Shown here piece after piece: positions 49,334 through 57,744 of a stretch of DNA of 64,000 bases. The notes beneath the pieces were generated by a model. That model saw only the letters and a list, made by a program, of their open reading frames with translations. It was not told the origin of the DNA and ran no database searches. The position numbers and the translations under genes are program-made. The stretch covers positions 62,001-126,000 of the forward strand of contig CAVZOY010000003.1 of NCBI GenBank assembly GCA_963777095.1. Direction: 5' to 3'. Numbering within the stretch: the first letter of the stretch is position 1; each line of letters begins with the position of its first letter. Source of the stretch: CAVZOY01 sp963777095. GTDB lineage: Bacteria; Actinomycetota; Actinomycetes; Mycobacteriales; Geodermatophilaceae.

Positions 49334-49633
49334 TCAGCCGGGTTCGCCGCGGGCCTTGCGGCGGAGGATGACGACGAGGTCGACGACGGCCACCGCCGCC
49401 AGGACGAGCAGCGCGACGCCGAACCAGGTCGGCAGCGGCGAGATCAGCACCAGCACCCCGCCGGCCAGGCAGACGACCAGGCCGAACACGGCCAGGATCA
49501 GCCGCAGCGAGAGCGCCGACTGCGCCGGCGCGGCACCGCCGATGCCGGCCGTCGGGTCGTGGTGGTCGGGCAGGCCGCGGGCGTAGTCCGCCCGCGTTCG
49601 CCGCGGTTCCGGCTCGCCGATCGGCGCGGTCAT
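49334..49633 (-). CDS. Small two-helix membrane protein downstream of AraC gene
   Basis: A 99-residue protein with a polar N-terminus (MTAPIGEPEPRRTRADYARGLPDHHDP) and two membrane helices (ALSLRLILAVFGLVVCLAGGVLVLI and WFGVALLVLAAVAVVDLVVIL), ending RRKARGEPG. No known family. Its ATG overlaps the stop of the AraC-type gene by 4 bases, so they are translated together. Confidence 0.72.
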   Translation of the reverse strand: MTAPIGEPEPRRTRADYARGLPDHHDPTAGIGGAAPAQSALSLRLILAVFGLVVCLAGGVLVLISPLPTWFGVALLVLAAVAVVDLVVILRRKARGEPG

Positions 49634-50591
49634 GTGCCTCCCCTCTCGGCCGAGAGCCGTTGCCACTCGCGGGGCGTCATGCCGTACGCCGCGCGGAACC
49701 GGCGGGAGAAGTGGCTTGCGTCCCGGAAGCCGGTGGCGCGGGCGATGGCGGCGATCGATCGACGCCGGCCGGTGGGCGAGGCCAGCCGCGCTCGGGCCGC
49801 CTCGAGGCGCTGGGTCAGGATCCACTGCTCGAGGCTCAGCCCGGCCTCCGCGAAGGCCTTGTACAGCTGCCGCACCGACACGTTGTGGATCCGCGCGAGA
49901 GCTGTGGGCGTGAGCTCCGGGTCGAACAGGTGCTGGGCGGCGTAGACCCGCACACGCGTCTGCAGCGTGTCACGCCGGGTGGCCGGCCACCGGCGGTCGT
50001 CTTCCGCAGCGGAGATCAGCAGCGCTCGCACCAGCTCCACGGTCGCCGTGCCCACCGACGTCGCCGCCGCGGACCCGGCCAGCTCGTCCGCGGAGACGGC
50101 CAGCCGGCGCAGGTACTCGTGCACGAGGTCGTGCAGCGGGCTCGCGGCGAGCCGCGGCGCGGCGGCGCGGACGAGGTCCTCGGGCAGGCCGAGCACGTCG
50201 TAAGGGATCTGGAAGGCCCGCGAGCCGCCGTCGTCGGTCCAGTCGAACGAGTACGGCGCGGTGAGGTCGCTGACCATCAGGTCGACGAGCCCACCAGCCG
50301 CTCCTCGCCGAACTGGGCGAAGCGCCCGACGCCGCTCGTCTGGACGGCGATCGCGACCACGGGCGGTGAGTCCATCCGCACGTGCTTCGGCGTGCGCACC
50401 AGCCGGAAGCCCGAGGCGTCGGCACTGAACAGGTTCGCCTCGCCGTACTGCCTCAGGTGCATGCGCGCGTGCATCCGCTCGGGCGGCCCGAGCTGCTCCA
50501 CGCGGCAGGGCACCGACGCCAGGCCGAAGGCCGTGCAGAAGGCGTCGACCCGCTCGTGCAGCGGGACGCCTGTGGTGTCGAGGAGCAGCAC
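49630..50591 (-). pseudogene. AraC family regulator with one frameshift
   Basis: Transcriptional regulator of about 320 residues with an AraC-binding-like N-terminal domain (VLLLDTTGVPLHERVDAFCTAFGLASVPCRVEQLG ... SPPVVAIAVQTSGVGRFAQFGEERLV) and a C-terminal AraC double helix-turn-helix (ALARIHNVSVRQLYKAFAEAGLSLEQWIL ... AIARATGFRDASHFSRRFRAAYGMTPREW). The halves are in different frames, split at the CCC run 50290-50292; adding one base gives LVGLVDLMVSDLTAPYSFDW and a continuous protein. The GTG at 50591 has a perfect GGAAGGAGG ribosome site. It diverges from an alpha/beta hydrolase gene it probably controls. Confidence 0.85.
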
Positions 50592-50643
50592 CGGCCCGCC
50601 TCCTTCCGCGGGGGACCGGATCGAGCATGGCAGTCCTGGAGTG

Positions 50644-50702
50644 CCGTGCACACCCCCCAGCCAGTGGCCATCCGTGCACGGGAGGACCAGAGATGTGCAC
50701 GG
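50644..50702. promoter_or_regulatory. Triple GTGCAC sites between AraC and hydrolase genes
   Basis: Three GTGCAC hexamers at 50646, 50674 and 50695 (spacings 28 and 21 bases). The first is extended left (CCGTGCAC), the second on both sides (CCGTGCACGG) and the third right (GTGCACGG). They lie in the 179-base divergent promoter region, the expected place for AraC-type binding. Confidence 0.5.
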
Positions 50703-50770
50703 ACGGCACACCGCAGCGCCGGACCGGCTGGGACGCTCCGACCGACGAAGCGGGCAGAGGAGGAACGGCC

Positions 50771-51607
50771 ATGACCGACGCGACCGCACCCGACACGATC
50801 GTCCTGATCCACGGGTTCTGGGTGACCCCACGCAGCTGGGAGCAGTGGAAGGAGCACTACGAGCGCAAGGGCTTCCGGGTGCTCACTCCCGCCTACCCCG
50901 GGTTCGAGGTCGAGGTCGAGGCGCTCAACGCCGACCCGGCCTTCATCGGCGACCTCACGCTGGCCCAGATCGTCGACCACCTGATCTCGGTCGTCGCGCC
51001 GCTGGAGAAGTCGCCGATCCTCATGGGCCACTCGGCCGGCGGTGCCCTCACCCAGGTCCTGCTCGACCGGGGGTACGGCGCGGCCGGCGTCGGGCTCAAC
51101 TCCGCGCCCACCGAGGGCGTGCGGGTCGTGCCCCTGTCCCAGCTGCGTTCGACGTTCGTCGCGTTCAAGAACCCGGCCAACCGGCACCGGCCCGTCGGCT
51201 TCACCCCCGAGCAGTGGCACTACGCGTTCGCGAACACCTTCTCCGACGAGGAGTCGCTGCGGCTCTACCAGCGCTACCACGTGCCGGCGTCCGGCCGGAT
51301 CCTGTGGGACGCGACGCTGGCCAACTTCATGCCCGGCCCGCAGGACGCGTACGTCGACTACAAGAACGAGCGGCGCGCACCGCTGCTGTTCGTCTCCGGC
51401 AGCGAGGACCACCTGATGCCGCCGGCCATCCAGCGCTCGAACTTCAAGCACTACAAGAGCGACGCCGTCACCGAGATCCGGGAGTACGAGGGCTACCCGC
51501 ACCTGCTGCCGATGGCGGAGGGCTGGGAGCGCATCGCCGACGAGGTGCTCGAGTGGGCGCTGCGGAACGCGCGCACGTCCCGGCCGGAGGCCGCCGGGGC
51601 GCAGTGA
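50771..51607 (+). CDS. Alpha/beta hydrolase divergent from AraC regulator
   Basis: A 278-residue soluble alpha/beta hydrolase: oxyanion motif VLIHGFWVTPRSWEQW, nucleophile elbow MGHSAGGAL, acid Asp in LFVSGSEDHLMPP and base His in YEGYPHLLPM. The VTPRSWEQWKEHYERKGFRVLTPAYPGF segment is typical of a broad actinobacterial esterase/epoxide-hydrolase-like clan. ATG with GAGGAGG 8 bases upstream. It is the natural target of the divergent AraC-type regulator, whose ligand may be its substrate; this is inference. Confidence 0.9.
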   Translation: MTDATAPDTIVLIHGFWVTPRSWEQWKEHYERKGFRVLTPAYPGFEVEVEALNADPAFIGDLTLAQIVDHLISVVAPLEKSPILMGHSAGGALTQVLLDRGYGAAGVGLNSAPTEGVRVVPLSQLRSTFVAFKNPANRHRPVGFTPEQWHYAFANTFSDEESLRLYQRYHVPASGRILWDATLANFMPGPQDAYVDYKNERRAPLLFVSGSEDHLMPPAIQRSNFKHYKSDAVTEIREYEGYPHLLPMAEGWERIADEVLEWALRNARTSRPEAAGAQ

Positions 51608-51644
51608 CACGGACGTCGTCCGGGGCGCACTACCCTGGATCGAC

Positions 51645-52757
51645 GTGGCCGCCGACTTCTCCACCGCCCTCGATGAGCTCGACACGACCCTCCAGTCGAT
51701 CGAGGCGGTTCTCGACGTCGACCGGCTGCGGCGGGAGGTCGCCGAACTCGAGCAGCAGGCCGCCGCGCCGGACCTCTGGGACGACGTCGAGCGCGCCCAG
51801 GCGCTCACCTCCAAGCTCTCCTACCTCCAGGGCGACCTGCGCCGGATCGAGGAGCTGCGCAGCCGTCTGGACGACGTCGGCCTGCTGCACGAGATGGCCG
51901 CGGAGGAGAACGACGAATCCGTGACGGCCGAGGCCGAGCGCGAGCTGCAGAGCCTGCGCAAGGCCATCGACGAGCTCGAGGTGCGCACCCTCCTCGCCGG
52001 CGAGTACGACGCCCGCGAGGCGCTGGTGACCATCCGGTCCGAGGCCGGGGGAGTGGACGCCGCCGACTTCGCCGAGATGCTCATGCGCATGTATCTGCGC
52101 TGGGCGGAGCGGCACAAGTACCCGGTCGAGGTGCTGGACGTCAGCTACGCCGAGGAGGCGGGCATCAAGTCGGCCACCTTCTCCGTCAAGGTGCCCTACG
52201 CCTACGGCACCCTCTCGGTCGAGCAGGGCACGCACCGGCTGGTGCGCATCTCGCCGTTCGACAACCAGGGACGCCGCCAGACGTCGTTCGCCGGCGTCGA
52301 GGTGCTGCCGGTCGTCGAGCAGACCGACCACGTGGAGATTCCTGAGAACGAGATGCGGATCGACGTCTTCCGCTCGTCCGGGCCGGGCGGTCAGAGCGTC
52401 AACACCACCGACTCCGCCGTCCGCATCACCCACCTGCCCACCGGCATCGTCGTCTCCTGCCAGAACGAGAAGAGCCAGATCCAGAACCGCGCGGCCGCGC
52501 TGCGCGTCCTGCAGGCACGGCTGCTGGTCAAGCGCCAGGAGGAGCAGCGCGCCGAGATGGACGCGCTCAAGGGCGAGGGCAGCAGCTGGGGCAACCAGAT
52601 GCGCTCCTACGTGCTGCACCCCTACCAGATGGTCAAGGACCTGCGGACCGAGCAGGAGACCGGCAACACCACGGCGGTGCTGGACGGCGACATCGACTCG
52701 TTCATCGAAGCGGGGATCCGCTGGCGGCGGCAGCAGGAGTCGGTGGCCGCGGGCTGA
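51645..52757 (+). CDS. prfB: Peptide chain release factor 2
   Basis: A 370-residue class I release factor that ends translation at UGA and UAA. The tripeptide discriminator SPF is at residues 203-205 (codons 52251-52259) and the catalytic GGQ at 248-250 (52386-52394) within SGPGGQSVNTTDSAVRITH. The N-terminal coiled-coil begins FSTALDELDTTLQSIEAVLDV. No in-frame stop or slippery CTTTGA is present near codon 25, so the autoregulatory +1 frameshift known from Escherichia coli is absent. GTG start at 51645. It heads the conserved prfB-ftsE-ftsX-smpB region. Its last 56 bases overlap the converging DUF2306 gene. Confidence 0.95.
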   Translation: MAADFSTALDELDTTLQSIEAVLDVDRLRREVAELEQQAAAPDLWDDVERAQALTSKLSYLQGDLRRIEELRSRLDDVGLLHEMAAEENDESVTAEAERELQSLRKAIDELEVRTLLAGEYDAREALVTIRSEAGGVDAADFAEMLMRMYLRWAERHKYPVEVLDVSYAEEAGIKSATFSVKVPYAYGTLSVEQGTHRLVRISPFDNQGRRQTSFAGVEVLPVVEQTDHVEIPENEMRIDVFRSSGPGGQSVNTTDSAVRITHLPTGIVVSCQNEKSQIQNRAAALRVLQARLLVKRQEEQRAEMDALKGEGSSWGNQMRSYVLHPYQMVKDLRTEQETGNTTAVLDGDIDSFIEAGIRWRRQQESVAAG

Positions 52758-53397
52758 CGACCGCCCTCCTCGAGCGGGTCGGCCGCCGGCGCAGGACCCA
52801 CTCGACCACCGCCAGGTTGATGATCCAGCCGGCCAGCATGAGCACGACCCGGGCCGATCCGCTCGGCTGCCCGACCAGCACCATCCAGGGCAGGTGGGTG
52901 AGCACCTGCGTGCCCGCGCCGAGTCCGATCGCATAGGCGCGGGTCATCCAGGCGCGGTGCGCGGTGAAGTCCCGCCGGCGGATCGCGGTGACCCCGAGGA
53001 CCAGGCAGGCGGCCATCGCGATGCCGAAGACCAGCCGCATCGGCGTCAGCAGCAGGTCGTCGGCGGGCGGGCGCGGGAAGAACAGCGTCATCCACACGCC
53101 GGACAGCGCCGCGGCGAGCCCGAGGGGCACCAGCAGTCGCCCGGCGATGCGGTGCCAGGGCGTGCGGCGCCGGAGCGCGGGGACGAACTGGAACGCCCCG
53201 AGCAGGCAGTAGAGGCTCGCGCCGACGATGTGCACCAGCACGGGGGCCGGCGAGGCGAAGAAGCGGGCGTTCTCCGCCGTGACCTCGGCACCGCCGGTGA
53301 GCTGGGTGACCCGGGCCGCACCCGCCACGACCGGGACGAGGCTCAGCAGGATCAGCCCGGCGGGCACCGGCCACTGGCGCGTGCGGGGGGAGCTCAT
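52702..53397 (-). CDS. DUF2306 family membrane protein
   Basis: A 231-residue membrane protein with about seven helices. DUF2306 features are HIVGASLYCLLGAFQFVPALRRRTPWHRIAGRLLVPLGLAAALSGVWMTLFF and RRRDFTAHRAWMTRAYAIGLGAGTQVL, with conserved His and Trp positions that suggest heme or quinone contact; function is unproven. The 3' end runs 56 bases into the end of prfB on the other strand. It diverges from a TetR gene through a region with two 15-base repeats, so it is the likely TetR target. ATG start at 53397. Confidence 0.86.
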   Translation of the reverse strand: MSSPRTRQWPVPAGLILLSLVPVVAGAARVTQLTGGAEVTAENARFFASPAPVLVHIVGASLYCLLGAFQFVPALRRRTPWHRIAGRLLVPLGLAAALSGVWMTLFFPRPPADDLLLTPMRLVFGIAMAACLVLGVTAIRRRDFTAHRAWMTRAYAIGLGAGTQVLTHLPWMVLVGQPSGSARVVLMLAGWIINLAVVEWVLRRRPTRSRRAVVSPRPPTPAAAASGSPLR

Positions 53398-53428
53398 GGG
53401 GGCTGCCGTCCTCGGAAGGGGTAGTCAG

Positions 53429-53476
53429 GCGTACGGCGTACACCCGATACCGGGACCGTAGGTGTACGGTGTACAC
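53429..53476. promoter_or_regulatory. TetR operator repeats
   Basis: GCGTACGGCGTACAC (53429-53443) and GTGTACGGTGTACAC (53462-53476) match at 13 of 15 bases and are 33 bases apart, three DNA turns. They lie between the divergent DUF2306 and TetR genes; the second ends at the TetR GTG codon and contains TACGGT as a possible -10 element, so that message may be leaderless. Confidence 0.6.
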
Positions 53477-54193
53477 GTGTCAAGCAGCGGCGCGCCCGAC
53501 GAGGGCGCGGAGAAGCCCCGGCGCGCTCGGCTGAACCGCGACCAGGTGCTCCGCGCGGCGGTGGAACTCGCGGACGACGCCGGCATCGACGCGCTGAGCA
53601 TGCGGCAGCTGGCTCAGCGCGTCGGCGTGGTGCCCATGGCGCTCTACAAGCACGTGGCGAACAAGGCGGAGCTGCTCGACGGCATGGTCGACGTCATCGT
53701 CGGCGACATCGACCTCGCGACGCCGGGCCCCGACTGGAAGCGCGCCGTCCGCCAGCAGGTCCTCTCCGCGCGTCGGGCGCTGCTGCGCCACCCGTGGGCG
53801 TTGCAGGTGATCGAGTCGCGCACGTCCGCCTCACCGGTCGTGCTGGACCACATGAACTCGCTCATCGGCCTCTTCCGGGCGGGCGGCTTCTCCGTCGACC
53901 TGACCCACCACGTGATGCACGCCCTCGGCACCCGCATGTGGGGCTTCACCCGCGAGGTCTTCCCGACGCCCACACCCCCGGCGGACCCGGCGGAGAGGGC
54001 GGCGATGTTCGCCGGGTTTGCCGAGCGCTATCCGCACATCGTGGAGATGGCCACGGCCGCGTCCCACGACGATGCTTCGACGGTCGGCGGTGGCTGCGAC
54101 GACCAGTTCGAGTTCGAGTTCACGCTCGACCTGATGCTCGACGGGTTCGAGATGCTCCACCGGCAGGGATGGACGTCCGCCGTCCGCTCCTGA
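53477..54193 (+). CDS. TetR/AcrR family regulator (TetR_C type)
   Basis: A 238-residue repressor. The helix-turn-helix is RDQVLRAAVELADDAGIDALSMRQLAQRVGVVPMALYKHVANKAELLDGMVD (residues ~19-70), with the LYKHV recognition helix. The ligand domain is TetR_C-like (ALLRHPWALQVIESR, MNSLIGLFRAGGFSVDLTHHVMHAL). The GTG at 53477 is taken as start; an in-frame GTG at 53462 would add five residues inside the operator. It should regulate itself and the divergent DUF2306 gene. It is not part of the ancestral prfB-ftsE cluster it sits in. Confidence 0.9.
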   Translation: MSSSGAPDEGAEKPRRARLNRDQVLRAAVELADDAGIDALSMRQLAQRVGVVPMALYKHVANKAELLDGMVDVIVGDIDLATPGPDWKRAVRQQVLSARRALLRHPWALQVIESRTSASPVVLDHMNSLIGLFRAGGFSVDLTHHVMHALGTRMWGFTREVFPTPTPPADPAERAAMFAGFAERYPHIVEMATAASHDDASTVGGGCDDQFEFEFTLDLMLDGFEMLHRQGWTSAVRS

Positions 54194-54330
54194 CGCGAGC
54201 GTCCGGATTCACAGGAAACCGGGCGCGTCCGGCGTCCTCCGAGGCCAGCGGGGAGGACGGGACGAGCGGTGCGGTGAGTCTCGGCCCGAAGCGGTCGTGA
54301 TGAGGCGCGGGGCAGGTACCGTGGCGCCTC

Positions 54331-55020
54331 GTGATCGAACTGCAACACGTCACCAAGCTCTACCCGGCCAGCTCCCGGCCTGCGCTGGACGACGTGACCA
54401 CGGAGATCGGCAAGGGCGAGTTCGTCTTCCTCATCGGCTCCTCCGGCTCGGGCAAGTCGACCTTCCTGCGGCTGCTGCTGAAGGAGGACGACCCGACCAC
54501 GGGCACGGTGATCGTCAACGGCAAGACGCTCAACACGATGAGCAAGTGGAACGTCCCGAAGCTGCGCCGCACCATGGGCTGCGTCTTCCAGGACTTCCGC
54601 CTCCTGCGGGACCGGACCGTGGCGCAGAACGTCGCGTTCGCCCTCGAGGTGATCAACAAGCCGCACCGCACGATCCGCCGCGTCGTCCCCGAGGTGCTGG
54701 AGATGGTCGGCCTGGAGGGCAAGGCCAACCGGCTGCCCAGCGAGCTCTCCGGCGGTGAGCAGCAGCGCGTCGCCATCGCCCGCGCGTTCGTCAACCGACC
54801 CCTGGTCCTGCTGGCCGACGAGCCCACCGGCAACCTCGACCCGGACACCAGCGAGGGCATCATGCTGCTGCTGGAGCGGATCAACCGCACCGGAACCACG
54901 GTGATCATGGCGACGCACGACTACCACATCGTCGACTCGATGCGCCGCCGCGTCATCGAGCTCAACGGGGGAGCGCTCACCCGCGACCAGGCCCGCGGCG
55001 TGTACGGCGTCGGCCGCTAG
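54331..55020 (+). CDS. ftsE: Cell division ATP-binding protein FtsE
   Basis: A 229-residue ABC ATPase that with FtsX relays the divisome state to peptidoglycan hydrolases. Walker A is GSSGSGKST (residues 36-44), signature LSGGEQQRVAIARAF, Walker B LVLLADEPTGNLD and H-loop VIMATHDYHIVDSMRRRVIEL; the N-terminus MIELQHVTKLYP is typical. GTG start at 54331. FtsX follows after 59 bases. Confidence 0.95.
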   Translation: MIELQHVTKLYPASSRPALDDVTTEIGKGEFVFLIGSSGSGKSTFLRLLLKEDDPTTGTVIVNGKTLNTMSKWNVPKLRRTMGCVFQDFRLLRDRTVAQNVAFALEVINKPHRTIRRVVPEVLEMVGLEGKANRLPSELSGGEQQRVAIARAFVNRPLVLLADEPTGNLDPDTSEGIMLLLERINRTGTTVIMATHDYHIVDSMRRRVIELNGGALTRDQARGVYGVGR

Positions 55021-55079
55021 CCGGCCCGGCGAGATCCCAGCGCGTCCCCCTCACTGCCGCACGTCACGACAGGAAGTTC

Positions 55080-55964
55080 ATGCGCGTCAACTTCGTCCTC
55101 TCCGAGGTGGCCACCGGGCTGCGTCGCAACCTGACCATGACGGTCGCGATGATCCTGACCACGGCGATCTCGCTCGGTCTCATGGGCACCGGTCTGCTGA
55201 TCGCCGGGATGATCACCGACATGAAGGAGATCTACTACGACAAGGTCCAGGTCTCCATCTTCCTGGCCGACGACGTCACCGACGAGCAGCGGACGGCGAT
55301 CGAGCAGGAGCTGGACGGCTCCAAGGAGGTCGCCAGCTACATCTACGAGAGCAAGGACGAGGCGTACGCGCGCTTCCAGCAGCAGTTCAGCCAGCAGCCC
55401 GAGCTGGTCGAGAACACGCCGGCGGACGCGCTGCCCGAGAGCTTCCGCGTCGAGCTGAAGAACCCGGAGCGCTACCCCGTCATCGCCGAGCAGTTCCCCG
55501 ACGGGGAGGGCGGCGTGGACCAGGTGCGCGACGAGGGCGACTTCCTCGACCGCCTGTTCAGCCTGCTCAACGGCGCCCGCAACGCCACGATCGCCATCGC
55601 CGTCGTCCAGGCGCTCGCGGCGCTGCTGCTCATCTCGAACACCATCCAGCTGGCCGCGTTCAACCGGCGCAACGAAACGAACATCATGCGGCTGGTCGGC
55701 GCCTCGCGCTGGTACACCCAGCTGCCGTTCATCCTCGAGGCCGCGATCGCCGGGCTCATCGGCGGGCTGCTGGCCGCCGGCGGATTGATCCTCGCCAAGC
55801 TGCTCTTCGTCGACAAGACCCTGGCCGGGCCGATCAAGGCCGGGATCATCCCGCCGATCGAGTGGGCCGACGTCCTCACGAACAGCCTGATCGTCTCGGG
55901 GGTCGGCGTCACGCTCGCCGCCGTCGCCGCCTACGTGACGCTGCGGCTGTACGTCCGCCTCTGA
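55080..55964 (+). CDS. ftsX: Cell division protein FtsX
   Basis: A 294-residue permease-like partner of FtsE. It starts MRVNFVLSEVATGLRRNLTMTVAMILTTAISLGLMG (first helix), has an extracytoplasmic loop of ~110 residues (KVQVSIFLADDVTDEQRTAIEQELDG ... LPESFRVELKNPERYPVIAEQF) that contacts a cell-wall hydrolase, and the three C-terminal helices with TNIMRLVGASRWYTQLPFILEAAIAGLIGG. ATG with AGGAAGTTC upstream. It normally is followed by smpB; here two unrelated genes intervene. Confidence 0.95.
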   Translation: MRVNFVLSEVATGLRRNLTMTVAMILTTAISLGLMGTGLLIAGMITDMKEIYYDKVQVSIFLADDVTDEQRTAIEQELDGSKEVASYIYESKDEAYARFQQQFSQQPELVENTPADALPESFRVELKNPERYPVIAEQFPDGEGGVDQVRDEGDFLDRLFSLLNGARNATIAIAVVQALAALLLISNTIQLAAFNRRNETNIMRLVGASRWYTQLPFILEAAIAGLIGGLLAAGGLILAKLLFVDKTLAGPIKAGIIPPIEWADVLTNSLIVSGVGVTLAAVAAYVTLRLYVRL

Positions 55965-55983
55965 CGTCCAGGGACGCGACGGC

Positions 55984-56373
55984 TCACGCGTCCAGCGAGC
56001 GCACGGCCCAGCCGAGGGCGCCGAAGCCTCCGCTGGTCGCTGCCGCCCGCACCGCGCCGGCCCGGCCCGTGGACCCGGACGTCGCCAGTGCGGTGAGCGC
56101 GTCGACGGCGTTCAGGCCGGCCGCGACGGCCAGAACCCGGTCGACCTCCTCCTCCGTGCGGGCGGTGAACGTCCACGCCGCCAGCGCCAGCATCCGGGTG
56201 CCGAACAGGCGGAGCAGTTGCGCGGTGTGCGGGGAGGGCGGCACGGCGTAGGCCGCCCCCAGCGCCCGAGGCGCCAGGAGCCCGGCGCCCCCGAACAGGG
56301 CGGCGCTCGCGCCCAGCGCGGTCACCCACGTCCCCTTCGGCATCCCCAGCAGAGTCTTCGCCATCTCGGTCAT
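55984..56373 (-). CDS. Hypothetical small membrane protein
   Basis: A 129-residue protein with three or four weakly hydrophobic helices (VTALGASAALFGGAGLLAPRALGAAY, LLRLFGTRMLALAAWTF, VLAVAAGLNAVDALTALA). The pattern GLNAVDALTAL near the C-terminus recalls DUF4267-type proteins, unverified. The ATG at 56373 is used, with an alternative ATG three codons later. It converges on ftsX (19 bases) and diverges from the NHL gene with 223 bases between. Confidence 0.68.
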   Translation of the reverse strand: MTEMAKTLLGMPKGTWVTALGASAALFGGAGLLAPRALGAAYAVPPSPHTAQLLRLFGTRMLALAAWTFTARTEEEVDRVLAVAAGLNAVDALTALATSGSTGRAGAVRAAATSGGFGALGWAVRSLDA

Positions 56374-56596
56374 CCTGACGTGCACATGACGGCTCGGTGG
56401 AGTTCGCAGCGTCCTCCCGACGGGGTCGGCCGTACAGGTGGTCGGTCGCGGCTCGGGCGACACGACGACAGGATCGATGATCTTCTGGTTCCGGCACCGC
56501 ACCGTTGCGCGAACGGGGGCCAGCGGGCAGGATCACGGCCGCCCGTCACCCCCGGGCGGGGGAACGGGGGCGGAGTTCCCCGCTGATCGGATCCCC

Positions 56597-57712
56597 ATGT
56601 CCCGCCGCTCACCCCGCCTGGTGCTGGCGATCGTCGCGCTCGTCCTCGCCGGGTGGGGTACGGCGTCCTCGGCGGCGGCCGCGATCAGCCCGGCGTCCAC
56701 CATCGGGACGCTGGCCGGCACCGGCGCCGCCGCGTTCAGCGGTGACGGCGGTCCTGCGGTCGCCGCGGCGCTCAACCAGCCGCGCGGGCAGATCGCCACC
56801 GGCCCGGACGGCAGCCTCTACGTCGCCGACACCTTCAACAACCGGATCCGTCGGATCGCGCCGGACGGCCGGATCAGCACGGTCGCCGGCAACGGCTCCG
56901 GTGGCTACAGCGGGGACGGCGGCCGCGCCACCAACGCCGCGCTGCACTGGCCGCACGACGTCGCCGTGGACGGCGCGGGCAACCTCTGGATCGCCGACTC
57001 GGCCAACAGCCGGATCCGCCGGGTGACAACGGACGGCATCATCCGGACCGTCGTGGGCACTGGCGTCGGCGGATACAACGGCGACGGCATCGTGGCCACC
57101 TCGGCGCGCATCAACCTGCCGAAGGCGCTCGTCGTGACGGGCACCTCCCTCTGGTTCTCCGACGGCGACAACCACCGCATCCGGCGGGTCGACCTCGGCA
57201 CGCGCATCATCCGCACCGTCGCCGGTACAGGGGTCGGGGGGTACAGCGGTGACGGAGGGCCGGCCACCCAGGCGCGGATCCAGGCTCCGCGCGGGATCGC
57301 GCTCGACTCGTCCGGGGTCCTCTACATCGCCGACAGCCTGAACGACCGGATCCGGCGGGTCGGGACCAACGGCGTCATCGCCACGATCGCGGGCACCGGA
57401 CAGGCCGGCTTCAGCGGAGACGGCGGGTCCGCGACGCGGGCGCGGCTCAACGTGCCGCGCGGCCTCACCGTCGCGGGCGGCGTGCTCTACATCGCCGACT
57501 CGGACAACGCCCGGATCCGTCGGGTCCCGCTGGCATCCGGGGTCATCACCACGCTCGCGGGCGACGGGGTGCGCCGCTTCGCCGGCGACGGCGGACCCGC
57601 CGCGAAGGCGAGCCTGCACAGCCCGCGCGGGGTGTCGTTCGACCGGCAGGGACGACTGCTGATCGCGGACACCCTCAACGACCGGATCCGGGTGGTGGCC
57701 ACCAACGGCTGA
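56597..57712 (+). CDS. Secreted NHL-repeat beta-propeller protein
   Basis: A 371-residue exported protein. A signal peptide (LVLAIVALVLAGWGTASSAAAA) is followed by six NHL repeats, each with TxAGxGxxGxSGDGGPATxAxLxxPRG and LYIADSxNxRIRRV; examples are LAGTGAAAFSGDGGPAVAAAL, VAGNGSGGYSGDGGRATNAA and IAGTGQAGFSGDGGSATRAR. It is expected to form a six-bladed propeller that binds protein or glycan ligands outside the cell. No enzyme motif is attached. ATG at 56597 starts MSRRSPRLVLAIVA. It lies between ftsX and smpB. Confidence 0.88.
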   Translation: MSRRSPRLVLAIVALVLAGWGTASSAAAAISPASTIGTLAGTGAAAFSGDGGPAVAAALNQPRGQIATGPDGSLYVADTFNNRIRRIAPDGRISTVAGNGSGGYSGDGGRATNAALHWPHDVAVDGAGNLWIADSANSRIRRVTTDGIIRTVVGTGVGGYNGDGIVATSARINLPKALVVTGTSLWFSDGDNHRIRRVDLGTRIIRTVAGTGVGGYSGDGGPATQARIQAPRGIALDSSGVLYIADSLNDRIRRVGTNGVIATIAGTGQAGFSGDGGSATRARLNVPRGLTVAGGVLYIADSDNARIRRVPLASGVITTLAGDGVRRFAGDGGPAAKASLHSPRGVSFDRQGRLLIADTLNDRIRVVATNG

Positions 57713-57744
57713 GCCGGGTGGAACCGCCTCAGTAACCTGGAGGC

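Noticed and set aside
51645..51760. Programmed +1 frameshift in prfB
   Set aside because: The frame is continuous from the GTG and no slippery CTTTGA is present.
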